Assembly (NCBI GenBank): GCA_037157565.1
Contig: JAZHRO010000073.1
Location: 93,474,001 to 93,538,000, forward strand
Length of the DNA stretch: 64,000 bases
Origin: Thalassia testudinum
Lineage: Eukaryota; Streptophyta; Magnoliopsida; Alismatales; Hydrocharitaceae
Direction of reading: 5' to 3'
Below are positions 32,789 to 43,504 of this stretch, piece by piece. The notes under the pieces were generated by a model. It ran no database searches. It saw only the letters and a program-made list of their open reading frames with translations, and was not told the DNA's origin. Position 1 is the first letter of the stretch; each line of letters begins with the position of its first letter. The position numbers and the translations under genes were made by a program.

Positions 32789-32805
32789 AATACCCCCATG
32801 CCTAG
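32789..32805 (-). promoter_or_regulatory. Terminal polypurine tract of A-inner
   Basis: The minus strand CTAGGCATGGGGGTATT abuts the LTR, as in A-outer. Confidence 0.78.
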
Positions 32806-33991
32806 TTTTTGCTAGTCCCTAGCAAAATTAAGTGAAACCTAACACTCCAAGTAGACTAGTCAACTCGCTTAGTCTTCCTCCAGAAGCATATTAAGTTCAG
32901 GCTCTAGACCCAAGGTTCCTAAGTAGTTGCTAAGTTACAGACTAGGTCGGCTAAAGACGAGTTGCAGGCACAAGTTTCCCTGATTTCTGACTCTACCCTA
33001 AAGTTTATTGATCCCTGAGATTAAAGCATCCGTGCCTGTGCATTGTTCTGAGTTATTTGAGTTAAAGGATTTTTTTATATATATATATATATATTTTTCG
33101 TTTGATTCTTCTAAGTCTAACCTCAGATCAGCTATCAACACGGTCTGTGTCGGATTCATTGTCCCCATTACCATACCTCGAAGGGTGGCTGGCTTTCGAT
33201 GCTTCGAGATAGCACCGCCCATAACGGCCCCAAGAACTCCTGGCAATCGACACTTTGAGATAGTATCGCCTATGGATTTCTTAAGCGAATTCAGGCCTAT
33301 GGCAATCGGTACTTCGAGATAGGGCCGTCCATGGTACCTGAACCACGCAATGCGCTTACATGCCCCCAGTAGGATGGATATCCTAAGAGACAAGCGCCGA
33401 GGAGGTAATATGTTATCATCGCATCCTCAAGGTGAGTATATACTCCACCTCTCCTGCGGTGGGAACTCTTCCAATCAAAATGTGTTTTCAAGCCTCTCTT
33501 AAGTCAAATCTAAGAGAACCAAATCTCTTTTCAGAAAGACAGAAATTAAGTTGATTACCAGACCAAGTGTGTGAAATTTGGATGCTTGGGTTATAAGGAC
33601 CCGTAAACCAAAAGGTAGAATAAGACTCCAGGTACTACTCCACCTTTTAACTCAAACCCTAGCTTCCCTTCCTCAACCTCTTGAGGAATGGTCCGCAACT
33701 TAACTCCTACTTAAGTTTTTAAGTCCACAAAGGACTCTAAAGGTCTAAAGCTAGTAGCTCATTTAACTTCTAAAGTTTGACCCTAGAATTAACTTAGTCT
33801 ACCCTAGAGTTCTGATTTGCTTAAGACTGCAAGATCTAGCTAGTTAAGCTCAAAACTTCTTTTTTTTTTCATATGCATGCTATAAACAAAATGCCTCAGG
33901 TCCTCTCCCCCATGCCTGGTTCAAACGATGTCCTCATTGAAAGCAAAAATAGCTAAAGGAAGATATTACCTGAGGCGGAGAATGGTAGGAG
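32806..33991 (-). other. 3' non-coding tail of A-inner
   Basis: Contains the three tandem boxes (33187-33335), a TA run at about 33074-33096 and the internal polypurine-like motif at 33903-33918. A 131-residue frame (33393-32998) overlaps the boxes and resembles the A-outer frame 21855-21505. No env-like gene is visible. Confidence 0.65.
33187..33335 (-). repeat. Three tandem boxes in the A-inner tail
   Basis: Units start at about 33187, 33239 and 33296. Same order and spacing as in A-outer, with a few substitutions. Confidence 0.8.
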
Positions 33992-35935
33992 CTAAGGCTC
34001 CTCAAGAGTGACTTCGTCAACCAGATGGTCATCTAAAGTTATGTACGGTTTTAACTGTTGACCGTTGACGATAAAGGGAGTTGCTGAAGGGGAAGGATTT
34101 TTTATCTCCACAGCTCCATGCGGAAATACTTTGGTGATTATGTAACGCCCATCCCAACGAGATTTTAACTTCCCAGGAAAAAGCTTAAGTCTGGAATTGA
34201 AAAGCCAGACTTGTTGGTTGGGCTCAAAGGTCTTTCGAAGAATAAACTTATCATGCAAGACCTTAGTTCTTTCCTTATAAGCTTGAGATGTGTCATAAGT
34301 ATCATTCCTCAGCTCCTCAAGCTCACTTAATTGTAGAAATCGTGCCTTACCTGCCTTCTCTAAATCCATGTTAACACTTCGAATAGCCCAAAGTGCTTTA
34401 TTTTCCAACTCAACAGGTAAATAGCACGCTTTTCCATACACAATCTGAAAGGGAGAAGTACCCAAAGGGGTCTTATAGGCCATTCGATAAGCCCACAAAG
34501 CATCATCGAGCTTTTGGGACCAATCTTTCCTATCAAGTCTAACGGTCTTTTCCAAAATATTTTTTATCTCCCTATTTGATACTTCAACCTGGCCACTTGT
34601 CTGAGGGTGGTAAGGGGTTGCAACCTTGTGAGTCACTCCCAAACTCTTGATTAACCGATTGATGTGGTGGTTTCGGATATGAGGTCCCCCATCACTAATA
34701 ATAGTCTTGGGGCAGCCGAAACGGGATATGATATTGACCTTCACAAATTTCAAAACCACAGAGTGGTCATTTGTGCGCGTAGGAATGGCCTCTATCCATT
34801 TAGAGACATAATCAACTACCACCAAGATATATTCAAAACCATGAGACGACGGGAAGGGGCCCATAAAGTCAATTCCCCACACATCAAAAATTTCAACAGG
34901 TTGAATAGGATGTTGAGGCATTTCATTCTTCTTCCCAATCGTTCCAGTCCGTTGACATCTAATACAGGCCTTAACAAAATTATGAGAATCCTTAAATAAG
35001 GAAGGCCACCAAAAATCGGACTGGAGAACCTTAAAAGCAGTTTTCTTAGCACCAAAGTGTCCTCCACAATGAAGTTCATGGCAAAAACTCAGCACACTTT
35101 GTAGTTCCTCTTCAGGCACACAACGTCTCAATACTTGGTCTTGTCCAATTCTAAATAATTCTGGCTCTTCCCAATGAAAATATCTTGCTTGAGAAATGAA
35201 TCTCTTTCTTTTCTGCTCATCCCAAGAGCCAGGAGTTTGTCCAGTGACCAAGTAATTTACAGTGTCTGCATACCAAGGTAAAGTTGGTGTTACCGCCATC
35301 AGAGTTTCATCGGGAAATGTCTTGCGAATGTCTTCAGAAATAGAGTCATTAAGAGGAAGGCAAGGCAGGTGGTCAGCCACAACATTTTCTACTCCTTTCT
35401 TTTCACGTATTTCCAAGTCAAATTCTTGAAGGAGTAAGATCCACCTAATCAGACGTGGCTTAGAATCTTTCTTAGCAATGAGATGTTTCACTGCTGCATG
35501 ATCAGTAAAAATAACCACCTTAGACCCAAGTAAATAAGACCTAAACTTCTCTAGAGCAAAAACTTTAGCAAGTAATTCTTTTTCAGTGACGGTGTAGTTT
35601 TGCTGAGGTTCGGTTAAAGTCTTTCTTGCATAATGCAGCACATGAGGTCTTCCCTCAACCCTTTGTCCAAGGACTGCTCCCACTGCATAATTTGAAGCAT
35701 CACACATAAGCTCAAATGGGAGTGTCCAATCAGGAGCTTGGAGAACAGGCGCAGAAATCAAGGCCTCCTTTAGAGTTTGAAAGGCCTCGGCACACATTGA
35801 ATCAAAACTGATGGAAGATTCCTTCGCCAACAAGTCACAAAGTGGCCTAGAAATCTTACTAAAATTTTTAATAAAGTGCCTGTAAAAGCCAGCAAGGCCC
35901 AGAAATGATCTAATCTGTTTGACATTCGTAGGCAA
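33992..35935 (-). CDS. A-inner RT thumb, RNase H and complete integrase (open segment)
   Basis: A 647-residue open frame, the longest in the window. It runs from [12 protein letters not shown] through RNase H ([31 protein letters not shown]) into the H2C2 finger ([15 protein letters not shown]). The integrase core has all three catalytic residues: Asp 34868-34870 in W-G-I-D-F, Asp 34691-34693 in I-S-D-G-G, and Glu 34583-34585 in V-E-V-S-N, with DD35E spacing. The C-terminal domain ends E-V-T-L-E-E-P. The first Met is internal. A 1-bp deletion near 35950, relative to A-outer, separates it from RT. Confidence 0.9.
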   Translation of the reverse strand: MPTNVKQIRSFLGLAGFYRHFIKNFSKISRPLCDLLAKESSISFDSMCAEAFQTLKEALISAPVLQAPDWTLPFELMCDASNYAVGAVLGQRVEGRPHVLHYARKTLTEPQQNYTVTEKELLAKVFALEKFRSYLLGSKVVIFTDHAAVKHLIAKKDSKPRLIRWILLLQEFDLEIREKKGVENVVADHLPCLPLNDSISEDIRKTFPDETLMAVTPTLPWYADTVNYLVTGQTPGSWDEQKRKRFISQARYFHWEEPELFRIGQDQVLRRCVPEEELQSVLSFCHELHCGGHFGAKKTAFKVLQSDFWWPSLFKDSHNFVKACIRCQRTGTIGKKNEMPQHPIQPVEIFDVWGIDFMGPFPSSHGFEYILVVVDYVSKWIEAIPTRTNDHSVVLKFVKVNIISRFGCPKTIISDGGPHIRNHHINRLIKSLGVTHKVATPYHPQTSGQVEVSNREIKNILEKTVRLDRKDWSQKLDDALWAYRMAYKTPLGTSPFQIVYGKACYLPVELENKALWAIRSVNMDLEKAGKARFLQLSELEELRNDTYDTSQAYKERTKVLHDKFILRKTFEPNQQVWLFNSRLKLFPGKLKSRWDGRYIITKVFPHGAVEIKNPSPSATPFIVNGQQLKPYITLDDHLVDEVTLEEP

Positions 35936-36620
35936 TGGAAGTTTGGAAATAAATCAATCTTGGCTTTATCTACTTCCAAGCCTTGCTCGTATACAACATG
36001 CCCAAGTACAATTCCTTTCTGTACAATGAAGTGACTTTTCTCCCAGTTGAGGACTAAACCAGTGTTCTTACATCGTTTCAACACATTCTCCAGGTGCAGG
36101 AGACACTGGTCGAAAGACGAGCCATAAATAGAGAAGTCATCCATAAATACTTCGACACACTCGTCAATCATGTCCGAAAAGATAGACATCATACACCGCT
36201 GGAAAGTTGCAGGGGCATTACATAATCCAAACGGCATACGCCTGAATGCAAAAGTACCGTAAGGACTCGTGAATGTCATCTTTTCCTGGTCATCAGGAAA
36301 GTCTGCCACCTGATTGTACCCAGAATATCCATCGAGAAAGCAATAATACTTATTCCTTGCCAATTTTTCAAGAATTTGATCAATAAAAGGCAAAGGAAAG
36401 TGATCCTTTTGGGTAGCGGTGTTCAGCTTGCGGTAATCAATACAAACCCTCCATCCAGTTGAGGATCTAGTGACAACTTGTTCACCTTGGTTGTTGAGTT
36501 CCACAGTAAAGCCTGCCTTCTTTGGCACCACATGAATGGGACTGACCCATTTGCTGTCAGTAATGGGATATATGATCCCGGCGTCCAACTACTTCAGGAT
36601 TTCCTTTTTTACAACCTCCT
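35936..36620 (-). pseudogene. A-inner reverse transcriptase
   Basis: Frame from [14 protein letters not shown] through [35 protein letters not shown] and F-M-D-D at 36136-36147. At 36589-36591 a stop replaces the Trp that A-outer keeps (TGG to TAG). Near 35950 one base missing relative to A-outer (AATAGAATC to AATAAATC) shifts the frame in the thumb. A further break at 36609-36625 separates it from the protease linker. Confidence 0.88.
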
Positions 36621-37885
36621 CATATTAGGGTTCAGACGTCTCTGCATGTCCCTAAAAGGCTTGATGGAATCATCAGTATAAATGTGGTGCATGCAGAGTG
36701 TAGAGTCTATACCCTTAATGTCAGCAATGCTCCAAGCAATAGCTTCCTTGTGCCTAGACAGGCATTCAATCAAGGCTCCCTCCTGTGCCTCAGATAGCAC
36801 AGCAAAAATGATAACGGGGAGCGTATCATTGGCACCTAGGAAAACATACTTGAGAGTGTCAGGGAGGGGTTTCAACTCAAGGTCGGGGGCTTGTATGGTT
36901 GAGGGTTTCATAATAGATGTCCCCATCTCAGGTAGCAAATCTACCTTCGGCGGAAATGATGGGGGAAGAGACTCAGCAAAAACTCCTAGCAATTCCTCTA
37001 GTTCTAGTATATCCCCTTCACATTCCTCCAAGAGATAGGAATGCTCATTTAGCATGACATGATGAAGGGGGTCAACACATAACATTGCAGGAGTTGCCTC
37101 TTCAATCAGATCATCTATCACCTCAACTTGAGAACAATCCTCAAGTCCAGCTTGTTTGTAAGCATCAAACACATTAAGCCAGATTTTTCTGTTCCCAAAG
37201 CCCATTTTCAATGCCCCAGTATTGAATTAATTGAAGCATGGGAAGTTGCAAGGAAGGGGCAGCCCAAAATGATGGAGGGTTTGGTTGGCTTGTTGGTAGG
37301 GTCAGTGTCCAAAACTAAGAAGTCAACGGGAAAGAAGAAATCCTCCACTCTTACGAGGACATCTTCCAAAATTTCCCGTGGTGTCTTAAGTGATCGATCA
37401 GCAACTTGAAGTATTACAGGGCTAGGCTTCAGATTGCCTCCCCCAAGTTGTTCATACACGTAGCTCGGAAGGATGTCCACCCCCGCACCCAGATCAAGTA
37501 GAGCCTCATCAATTTGTAAGTCACCAATAACTACAGAGATGTATGGGGCTCCTAGGTCCTTAAGTTTCGGGGGTGTGCCATGTTGAACAATTGAGCTAAC
37601 AGAATCAGGCAGGACAACTTTTGATTGGACCTGTTTTCTAGATTGTCGCTTTTTCATGCAAAGGTCCTTTAAGAAGGAGGAATAAGACAGAATCTGCCTG
37701 ATAGCTTCAAGCAAAGGTAGGTTAATCTGCACTTGAAAGTTTCCATAAAATCTCATCCGTCTTATCTTTGGCTCCAGATGAGCCAGCAGAAGTCTGCCCA
37801 GAGGTGGATAAGCGCTCTGGAAAAGGCACTCTCGATCTCTAGGTGGAAGGGTTGTCTTGTCGAGTAAGGGGTGGAATGGGGGCAA
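36609..37885 (-). pseudogene. A-inner protease and linker
   Basis: 37885-37208 holds the pre-protease block (I-N-L-P-L-L-E-A-I-R-Q-I, F-L-K-D-L-C), the catalytic L-L-D-L-G-A-G-V-D-I-L-P with D-L-G-A-G at 37481-37495, and I-L-G-C-P-F-L-A-T. One base missing near 37226, relative to A-outer, shifts the frame. The linker (37211-36609) continues with M-G-F-G-N-R-K, an acidic stretch, and L-K-Y-V-F-L-G-A-N to [10 protein letters not shown] and a stop. D-L-G-A-G in place of the D-L-G-A-S of B is a family A trait, seen in both copies. Confidence 0.85.
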
Positions 37886-39400
37886 CTTCTTCTGGTGAGG
37901 TGATTTGAAGCGGAGAAGATTTGGGTAAATCTTCTTCGGTGCGGGTGAAAGTCGGGGTGGATGGTTTTTTAGGGGTTGAGACTATAGGAGCATCGGGTTT
38001 GGAAATTTCTTTCCCACTCCTCAGAATAGTCACCGCCTGAGCATGCTCCCTAAAGACAATCCCTTTTCCTTTAGGATTTTCCTCAGCAGCACTGGGAAAC
38101 TTCCCAGTCTCCCTCTGTCTAACGGCCTCAACAAGGTGTCCAATTTGTGATTTCATCTCATGTATAGCCTTGTCATGAGATTGGATGATGGCACTTTGAC
38201 TTTCTTGCATAGTTTTCAACATTGCCTTCAATTCATCCATCTCAGAGGTTTTAGGTTGGGCAAAGGTCTGAGGTTGGTTCATTTGATGGTTTTGACAGGA
38301 TTGTGGTTTGTAATTCCTTGAATTTGAGACATTTCCTTGTCTCCATGAAAAGTTTGGGTGGTTTCTCCATCCCTCATTATAAGTGTTGGAGAAAGGATCA
38401 TTACGAGGTCTTGGACGGAACCCTTGAGCGGCATTCAAATCCGCTTGTACAAGCTCATGGAATTGGGAGGACAAGTGGTAATCCACAGTGGCGTGTGTAT
38501 TTCCTTGACAAATTACGCATTCGGAAGCTTGGGATGTGGAGGTGTTAGGTACGAATGAACTTGGGTTTGACATAAGCCTTTCCATGTTTTGATTCAATAA
38601 TTGAATTTGATAGGTTAAATTCTGGGTGTCCCTTGCTTCATTCGCCTCCAACTTTCTTTGCATGAGAGTGGGCTTTCTATCCATGTAGGTAGAATTCAAG
38701 TGAATAGAATTCTCACTCAAAGTATCAAATAAGTTCCAAGCTTCATCCTCAGTCTTAGATAGAAAGGTTCCTGCACAGGCACCATCCACAGTTTGCCTAT
38801 GCGAATTATTAAGTCCGGTGTAGAACCTTTCAACCAGTTGCCATTTAGGCACCTGGTGATGTGGGCAAAGTCTTAGCAAATCGTTAAAGCGCTCCCACGC
38901 ATCATGGAATGCTTCCCCATCCTTTTGAACAAAACTCATAATTTCCCTCCTAAAGTGATTTGTTTTTCTCATGGGGAAGTACTTCTTCAAAAACTCCTTC
39001 TTCAGGGCATCCCAAGTATTTATATTATCAAGGGTGTGATACCAATACTTGGCTTTGTCCTTTAGTGAGAAGGGAAAGAGGGTCCGCATTTGAGAGTCAT
39101 CAGTAACGCCCTGCACCTTCACCGTGGAACAGACCTCGGTGAATTCCTCGATATGCCTGTAAGGGTTTTCCCTAGTAGTACCATAACAGAGGGTAGCAAG
39201 GATATGGTACTACTTTTGATCTCATATGGATTGTCGCCTCCAAGTCTACGTAATGCTGGGTCAGCTTGATTGGTTGGGATGAAATATTCCTTAAGGCTCC
39301 TTTGACCGGCCATTTCTACCCTTGGAAGGTCTTTTCTTAGGATTCTTTCAGGTTCAGGATCAAATACAAGTTGTCTCCTAAGAGAATGCCTACCAAGCAT
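37839..39400 (-). pseudogene. A-inner gag
   Basis: The start M-L-G-R-H-S-L-R-R at 39400 resembles M-F-G-R-R-S of B and C. One base missing near 39185, relative to A-outer, moves to the 427-residue frame 39122-37839. That frame has F-P-F-S-L-K-D-K-A-K-Y-W-Y, F-L-K-K-Y-F-P-M-R-K, H-D-A-W-E-R-F-N-D-L-L-R and N-D-P-F-S-N-T-Y-N-E-G-W. A CCHC-like knuckle lies at 38478-38519 (C-V-I-C-Q-G-N-T-H) with the last Cys changed to Tyr. A Gln-rich coiled-coil-like part and a Pro/Thr-rich tail follow. Confidence 0.87.
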
Positions 39401-40608
39401 GCACTACAAACACAATTCAAAAGGACTTGTTTGATCTTTACAAATTTAGGCTTTTGACTTTAGTTCAAATTGTAGGTAACAAAACAAGTTGCCCAATCAA
39501 TTACGCGCCTATTGTCAACCTACGGCTCACCTAAGAAGACCTAGTTGGAGCATAGGTGTTCTTCCCTAAATCTCAAATGGTCAAGTAAATCCAAAGACGG
39601 ATGATAGAGGGATGCAAGTAGGCCTAAGCCTTCCTTTGAAGCTGTGCTTTCGCACTGCTTCTCAACTACCCCCAAAAATCTGTGATAGGGTATCCCCCTC
39701 TTTGGATTTACAACACCTTTGATCTCAAGTTCCGAACACTTCAGAATCCAACGATAGGAGGGCTCTTGTCCTAGTCGTTTCAAGACTTAGGAGTGTCTAA
39801 ATGAGTGCTGTGGTGCAATAGATATAAGTGTGCATTCACCGCAAAATGATTTTGAATTTTGAATCGCACACCACATTTTACAATCAAGTCCTTGATTTTT
39901 TAGATGTCCCTCCTTTAATTAGTCCTTTTTTCGAATATATGTGACAACTTGTTAGATAGCTTCAAGACAAACTTTGTGGTCTTTGAATTAAATCCCAAAT
40001 GCAATGCGTGATCAAAAATAGGATGCAAAGTAAGAGAATGCGTACCTTGCCTCCAGCGATCTACGATGCAAGAATGCATGCAATGCAGAAAAGTAAATCT
40101 AGAGGCTGCTCATACAGACCTAAATGGTTCATCCTAGGGCAGGCAGCTTCTAGCAGGCAGCTCATTTTTTTTATTTTTTATTTTTAGAACTACTTATGCA
40201 CAAGCAAATAAAAGTAATAAAAAAAAAACTAAATCCAAAGAAAAGGGAACATGCTCCCAAAAATTACCCAACACGGGCCCAAAACAAAATCGGGGAACAA
40301 ACCCCTCAAAATATGCCCCAGAACAAGGGTTTCAAACTAACTGCAATGAAAAATTAAGTCTACAGTCTTAATTCTATTCTAATTAAACTAGTGACTAAAT
40401 ACAATGGTGTCTGTCGCATCCTCGTCCTTCTCCTCCATTTAAAAATTGCTCGTCCAATTCTCGTCTGGCGACGTCAAGGGTCGCCTCTCCACTGGCTGAT
40501 TCTTGTACAAATTTTCTCGCACAGAAAAGAAAATAATAAATGGTCAAATCTCTGTGCAATTGACAAATAATCAAAATAAAATTAGGCGAAATTATTGCGT
40601 CTGTTGCC
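39401..40608 (-). other. 5' leader of A-inner
   Basis: Untranslated region between PBS and gag, AT-rich, with poly(A)/(T) runs around 40165-40235. It matches 52731-53912 in A-outer. No frame was seen. Confidence 0.7.
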
Positions 40609-40626
40609 TCCCCTGCAACGACGCCA
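40609..40626 (-). promoter_or_regulatory. Primer-binding site of A-inner (tRNA-Asp)
   Basis: Plus strand TCCCCTGCAACGACGCCA, 16 of 18 positions as tRNA-Asp TCCCCGGCAACGGCGCCA. It lies 2 nt from the LTR. Confidence 0.88.
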
Positions 40627-40628
40627 TT

Positions 40629-42350
40629 TGACTCGTTGATCGTTCGCTTTAAAGTCGTTTGCAGTTTAATGTGGTGGAAAAATCGACTAATCAGTATTTA
40701 AAAAAGAAATAACCACTCGCAGAGGAGCGGGTTTTATCCACAGGGAGGCAATGACGTATTAAAATTCGCACCAGTTAAAAATGTTTGTTCGTAGTTAGTT
40801 TGGACAAGAATCAAGCCAAAATTGACTTCAGATTAAGGTTTAAGCAAGAAACAATGCTGAAATAGCAATTCTGAGAAACTAGAGGATATTTTCCGCAATG
40901 CAGAATCAATAAAATATGATTAAAAAGTGACAATGGCAGAAAATGTAATTTCTAATTGGCAGGTTACTGTAGCAAAACAGGAGAATTTTTCCCCTTTGTC
41001 TTGCGCGACGAGGAGTGGATGGCTGGGCACGGGAAGCTCGGAGGAAGTCCCTTGGACCGAGGGCTTCGAAGCAGTGGTGGCGGCGTGTTGCGCGGCGGCC
41101 GGTGGTGGTCGGACAAGCTCTGGCGGAGGTGCTGCAGCCGGTGAGCGCACGCGGCCTTTTGGCGTGAAGACTGCCGCGCGCTGCTGCTGCGTGGGTGGCT
41201 GCTGTTGTGCAGGTCTGCAGGCAAGGGAGAAGGGCGCTGCAGGCGGTGAGCGCGGTTGTGCGGGTCTACAGGCGTGGGAGGAGGGCGCTGCAGGCTGAGG
41301 AGGGCGCGGTTGGAGATGAGCGGGTGTGGGCACGTGGTTGGAGGTGAGGGGTGGCTGTGCAGGTGTGGGAAGTGTGCACGGTTGTGCGGGTCTGCAGGCG
41401 CGGGAGAAGGGCGCTGCAGGCGGTGAGCGCGTGCGGCCGCTGGTCTTGCAAAGGCTGGAGGGGGCATGCGGGCGAAGGCAGCAGGTGCGAGGAAGGTGCT
41501 GCGGGTGTAGGAGCGCGCGCGTGAGGTTGGCGTGGGCTGCAGGTGCGGGGAAGGTTTTGCAGGCGTGGAAGGTTGCGGGTGACTTCAGACGTGTGTGGTG
41601 GAAGTGAAGTGGGAGGACGAAGATTGCTCTGGATTGGGAGGTGGACTTTAGACGTCCGGGAAATTTCCTGGACATCTTAAGTGACTAAAAGGGTGGTTGA
41701 CGGTTGTTGTGGCAGTGGTGGTTGGTGACGACGGCGAGGGAGATGCACGCTAAGGTGCTCACGGTAATGCAGGTGAGCTCCAGATGGCGGTGTGTCCTGT
41801 CACACCACATGCCCACGGTGGTGGAGACTCGCCACCACAGTAGAGGCCGGCAGTGTGGAATGGAAGAGAGAAGGTCTCTCTGCACAGTGGTGGGTCGGTG
41901 GTGGAGGCCTCCCGAGCTCGGCTGCCTCCCTCCTCCTTTTGTAGTGGCCTGCACAAATTTGAAATCAGCCACCCGACCAGATCCACCACATCCGCTCCCC
42001 CTTGAATGGGTTCTTCACTGCGGCAGCTGGGCGTTGGAGCGGCAGCTAGCCGTTCCTGCAAGAAGAAGAATAAAGAAAATAATGTTAAAATATTAGGGCC
42101 ATTTATATACAGACCCTCAACTTTTATGTTAATAAAAATAATGTACCTAATTGGTTATCTAATTAGATGAATGCCATTCTAAGCTAATTCTAAATGCACT
42201 TAAAATATGAATGCAATGCATGGATTATGTAATTAAATTAAAACTATGAATTAATCTATTTACATCCTAATTTATACTAAGTAAATGTTAGAATTAACCT
42301 ATTGTGTAGGCACTTAAATACTTAAATAGCCCACAACTATGGGCTAATCA
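40629..42350 (-). repeat. 5' LTR of A-inner
   Basis: 1722 bp, TGACTCGTTG to GGGCTAATCA. It carries the palindrome at 41650-41677 with two lost pairs, TATA at 42102-42109, and 51-bp units from 41207. Confidence 0.93.
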
Positions 42351-42355
42351 CTAAT

Positions 42356-43504
42356 CACATAATTCGACGGTGTGTCACGAAAGTGGAAATCAAAGACATA
42401 CTCTCATTTTGCCATGACCAGGCATGTGGTGGACACTTCTCCGGACATAAAACCGCATCAAAAGTCCTCCAGTGTGGCTTTTACTGGCCCACAATTTTCA
42501 AGGATGCATACGATCACTGTAAGGCATGTTCCCGTTGCCAGACTTTGGGCAACATGAGTCATCGAGACATGATGCCACTACAGCTGATCTTGGTATGCGA
42601 AATTTTTGATATTTGGGGGATTGATTTTATGGGACCCTTCCCGATCTCGGATGGCTTCGAATACATCTTACTCGCAGTTGACTACGTGTCTAAGTGGATA
42701 GAAGCCATTCCGACCCGAACCAACAATCATAAAGTTATCAAATTCATTCATCAAAATATTTTCTCAATGTTCGGGATGCCACGAGCAATAATTTCCGACG
42801 GAGGGACCCATTTCACAAATGCTCAGTTCAGGTCACTGATGACCAAATACGGCGTGTCACACCAAATCTCTACTCCTTACCACCCCCAAACTAATGGTCT
42901 AGCTGAGCTATCAAACCGAGAAATCAAGAAAATCCTTCAGGTTACTGTTTGACCTGATAGAAAAGATTGGTCTTCTCGGCTTCCGGAAGCATTGTGGGCC
43001 TATGGATCGCCCACAAGACCCAATTAGGAATGTCTCCCTTCAGGCTAGTGTACGGGAAGGCATGTTACCTCCCCGTCGAATTGGAGCATAAAGCCTATTG
43101 GGAAGTATGGAATTGTAATCTAAATCTTTCTAAGGCTGGAACCCACAGAAGACTTCAAATAAGTGAGATCGATGAATTACGCCACGACGCGTATGAGAAC
43201 TTGCGAATTTATAAAGAACGGGTTAAAGCTTTTCACGACAAACACATTTCTAGAAAGATCATTCATCTTGGTCAAAAGGTTTTACTCTTTGATGCCCGAC
43301 TCAAACTATTCCCAGGAAAGCTATGATCTAAGTGGGTCAGACCTTACCTAGTCCGACAAATCTTTGGAAATGGAGCCATTGAAATCAGCCCACTCAGCCA
43401 CGATTCTGAACCCTTTGTTGTGAACGGTCAGAGACTCAAACCGTTCATTGACATGACCGATACAAATTTGGCTGAGTCATCCTTTACCCTCCATTCCTCT
43501 TGAG
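42356..43504 (+). pseudogene. Element B integrase
   Basis: Continues from 31061 with I-I-R-R-C. The zinc finger shows F-C-H-D-Q-A-C-G-G-H-F-S-G-H-K and H-C-K-A-C-S-R-C. All catalytic residues are kept: Asp 42623-42625 (W-G-I-D-F), Asp 42797-42799 (I-S-D-G-G-T-H-F) and Glu 42905-42907 (A-E-L-S-N), with DD35E spacing. A stop at 42951-42953 fits CGA to TGA. A 1-nt loss near 43005 shifts the frame, and the C-terminal domain (43021-43326, then onward) has [12 protein letters not shown] and a stop. The chain ends near 43503. Confidence 0.88.

Larger units (their letters stand above)
31062..42350 (-). mobile_element. Element A-inner: Athila-type retrotransposon inserted in element B
   Basis: The LTRs are 31062-32788 (3') and 40629-42350 (5'). 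The flanks CTGAT (31057-31061) and CTAAT (42351-42355) form a 5-bp duplication with one change. The minus-strand order is PBS 40609-40626, gag 39400-37839, protease 37885-36609, RT 36620-35936, RNase H and integrase 35935-33992, tail, PPT. It is 11.3 kb, complete in extent, and the deepest and presumably youngest insertion here. It has the longest open frame in the window (647 residues). Confidence 0.94.

Noticed and set aside
36600..36625. A AAA AAG slippery site as programmed -1 shift
   Set aside because: The run of A lies after the linker stop codon is already reached, so it cannot be the shift point as written.
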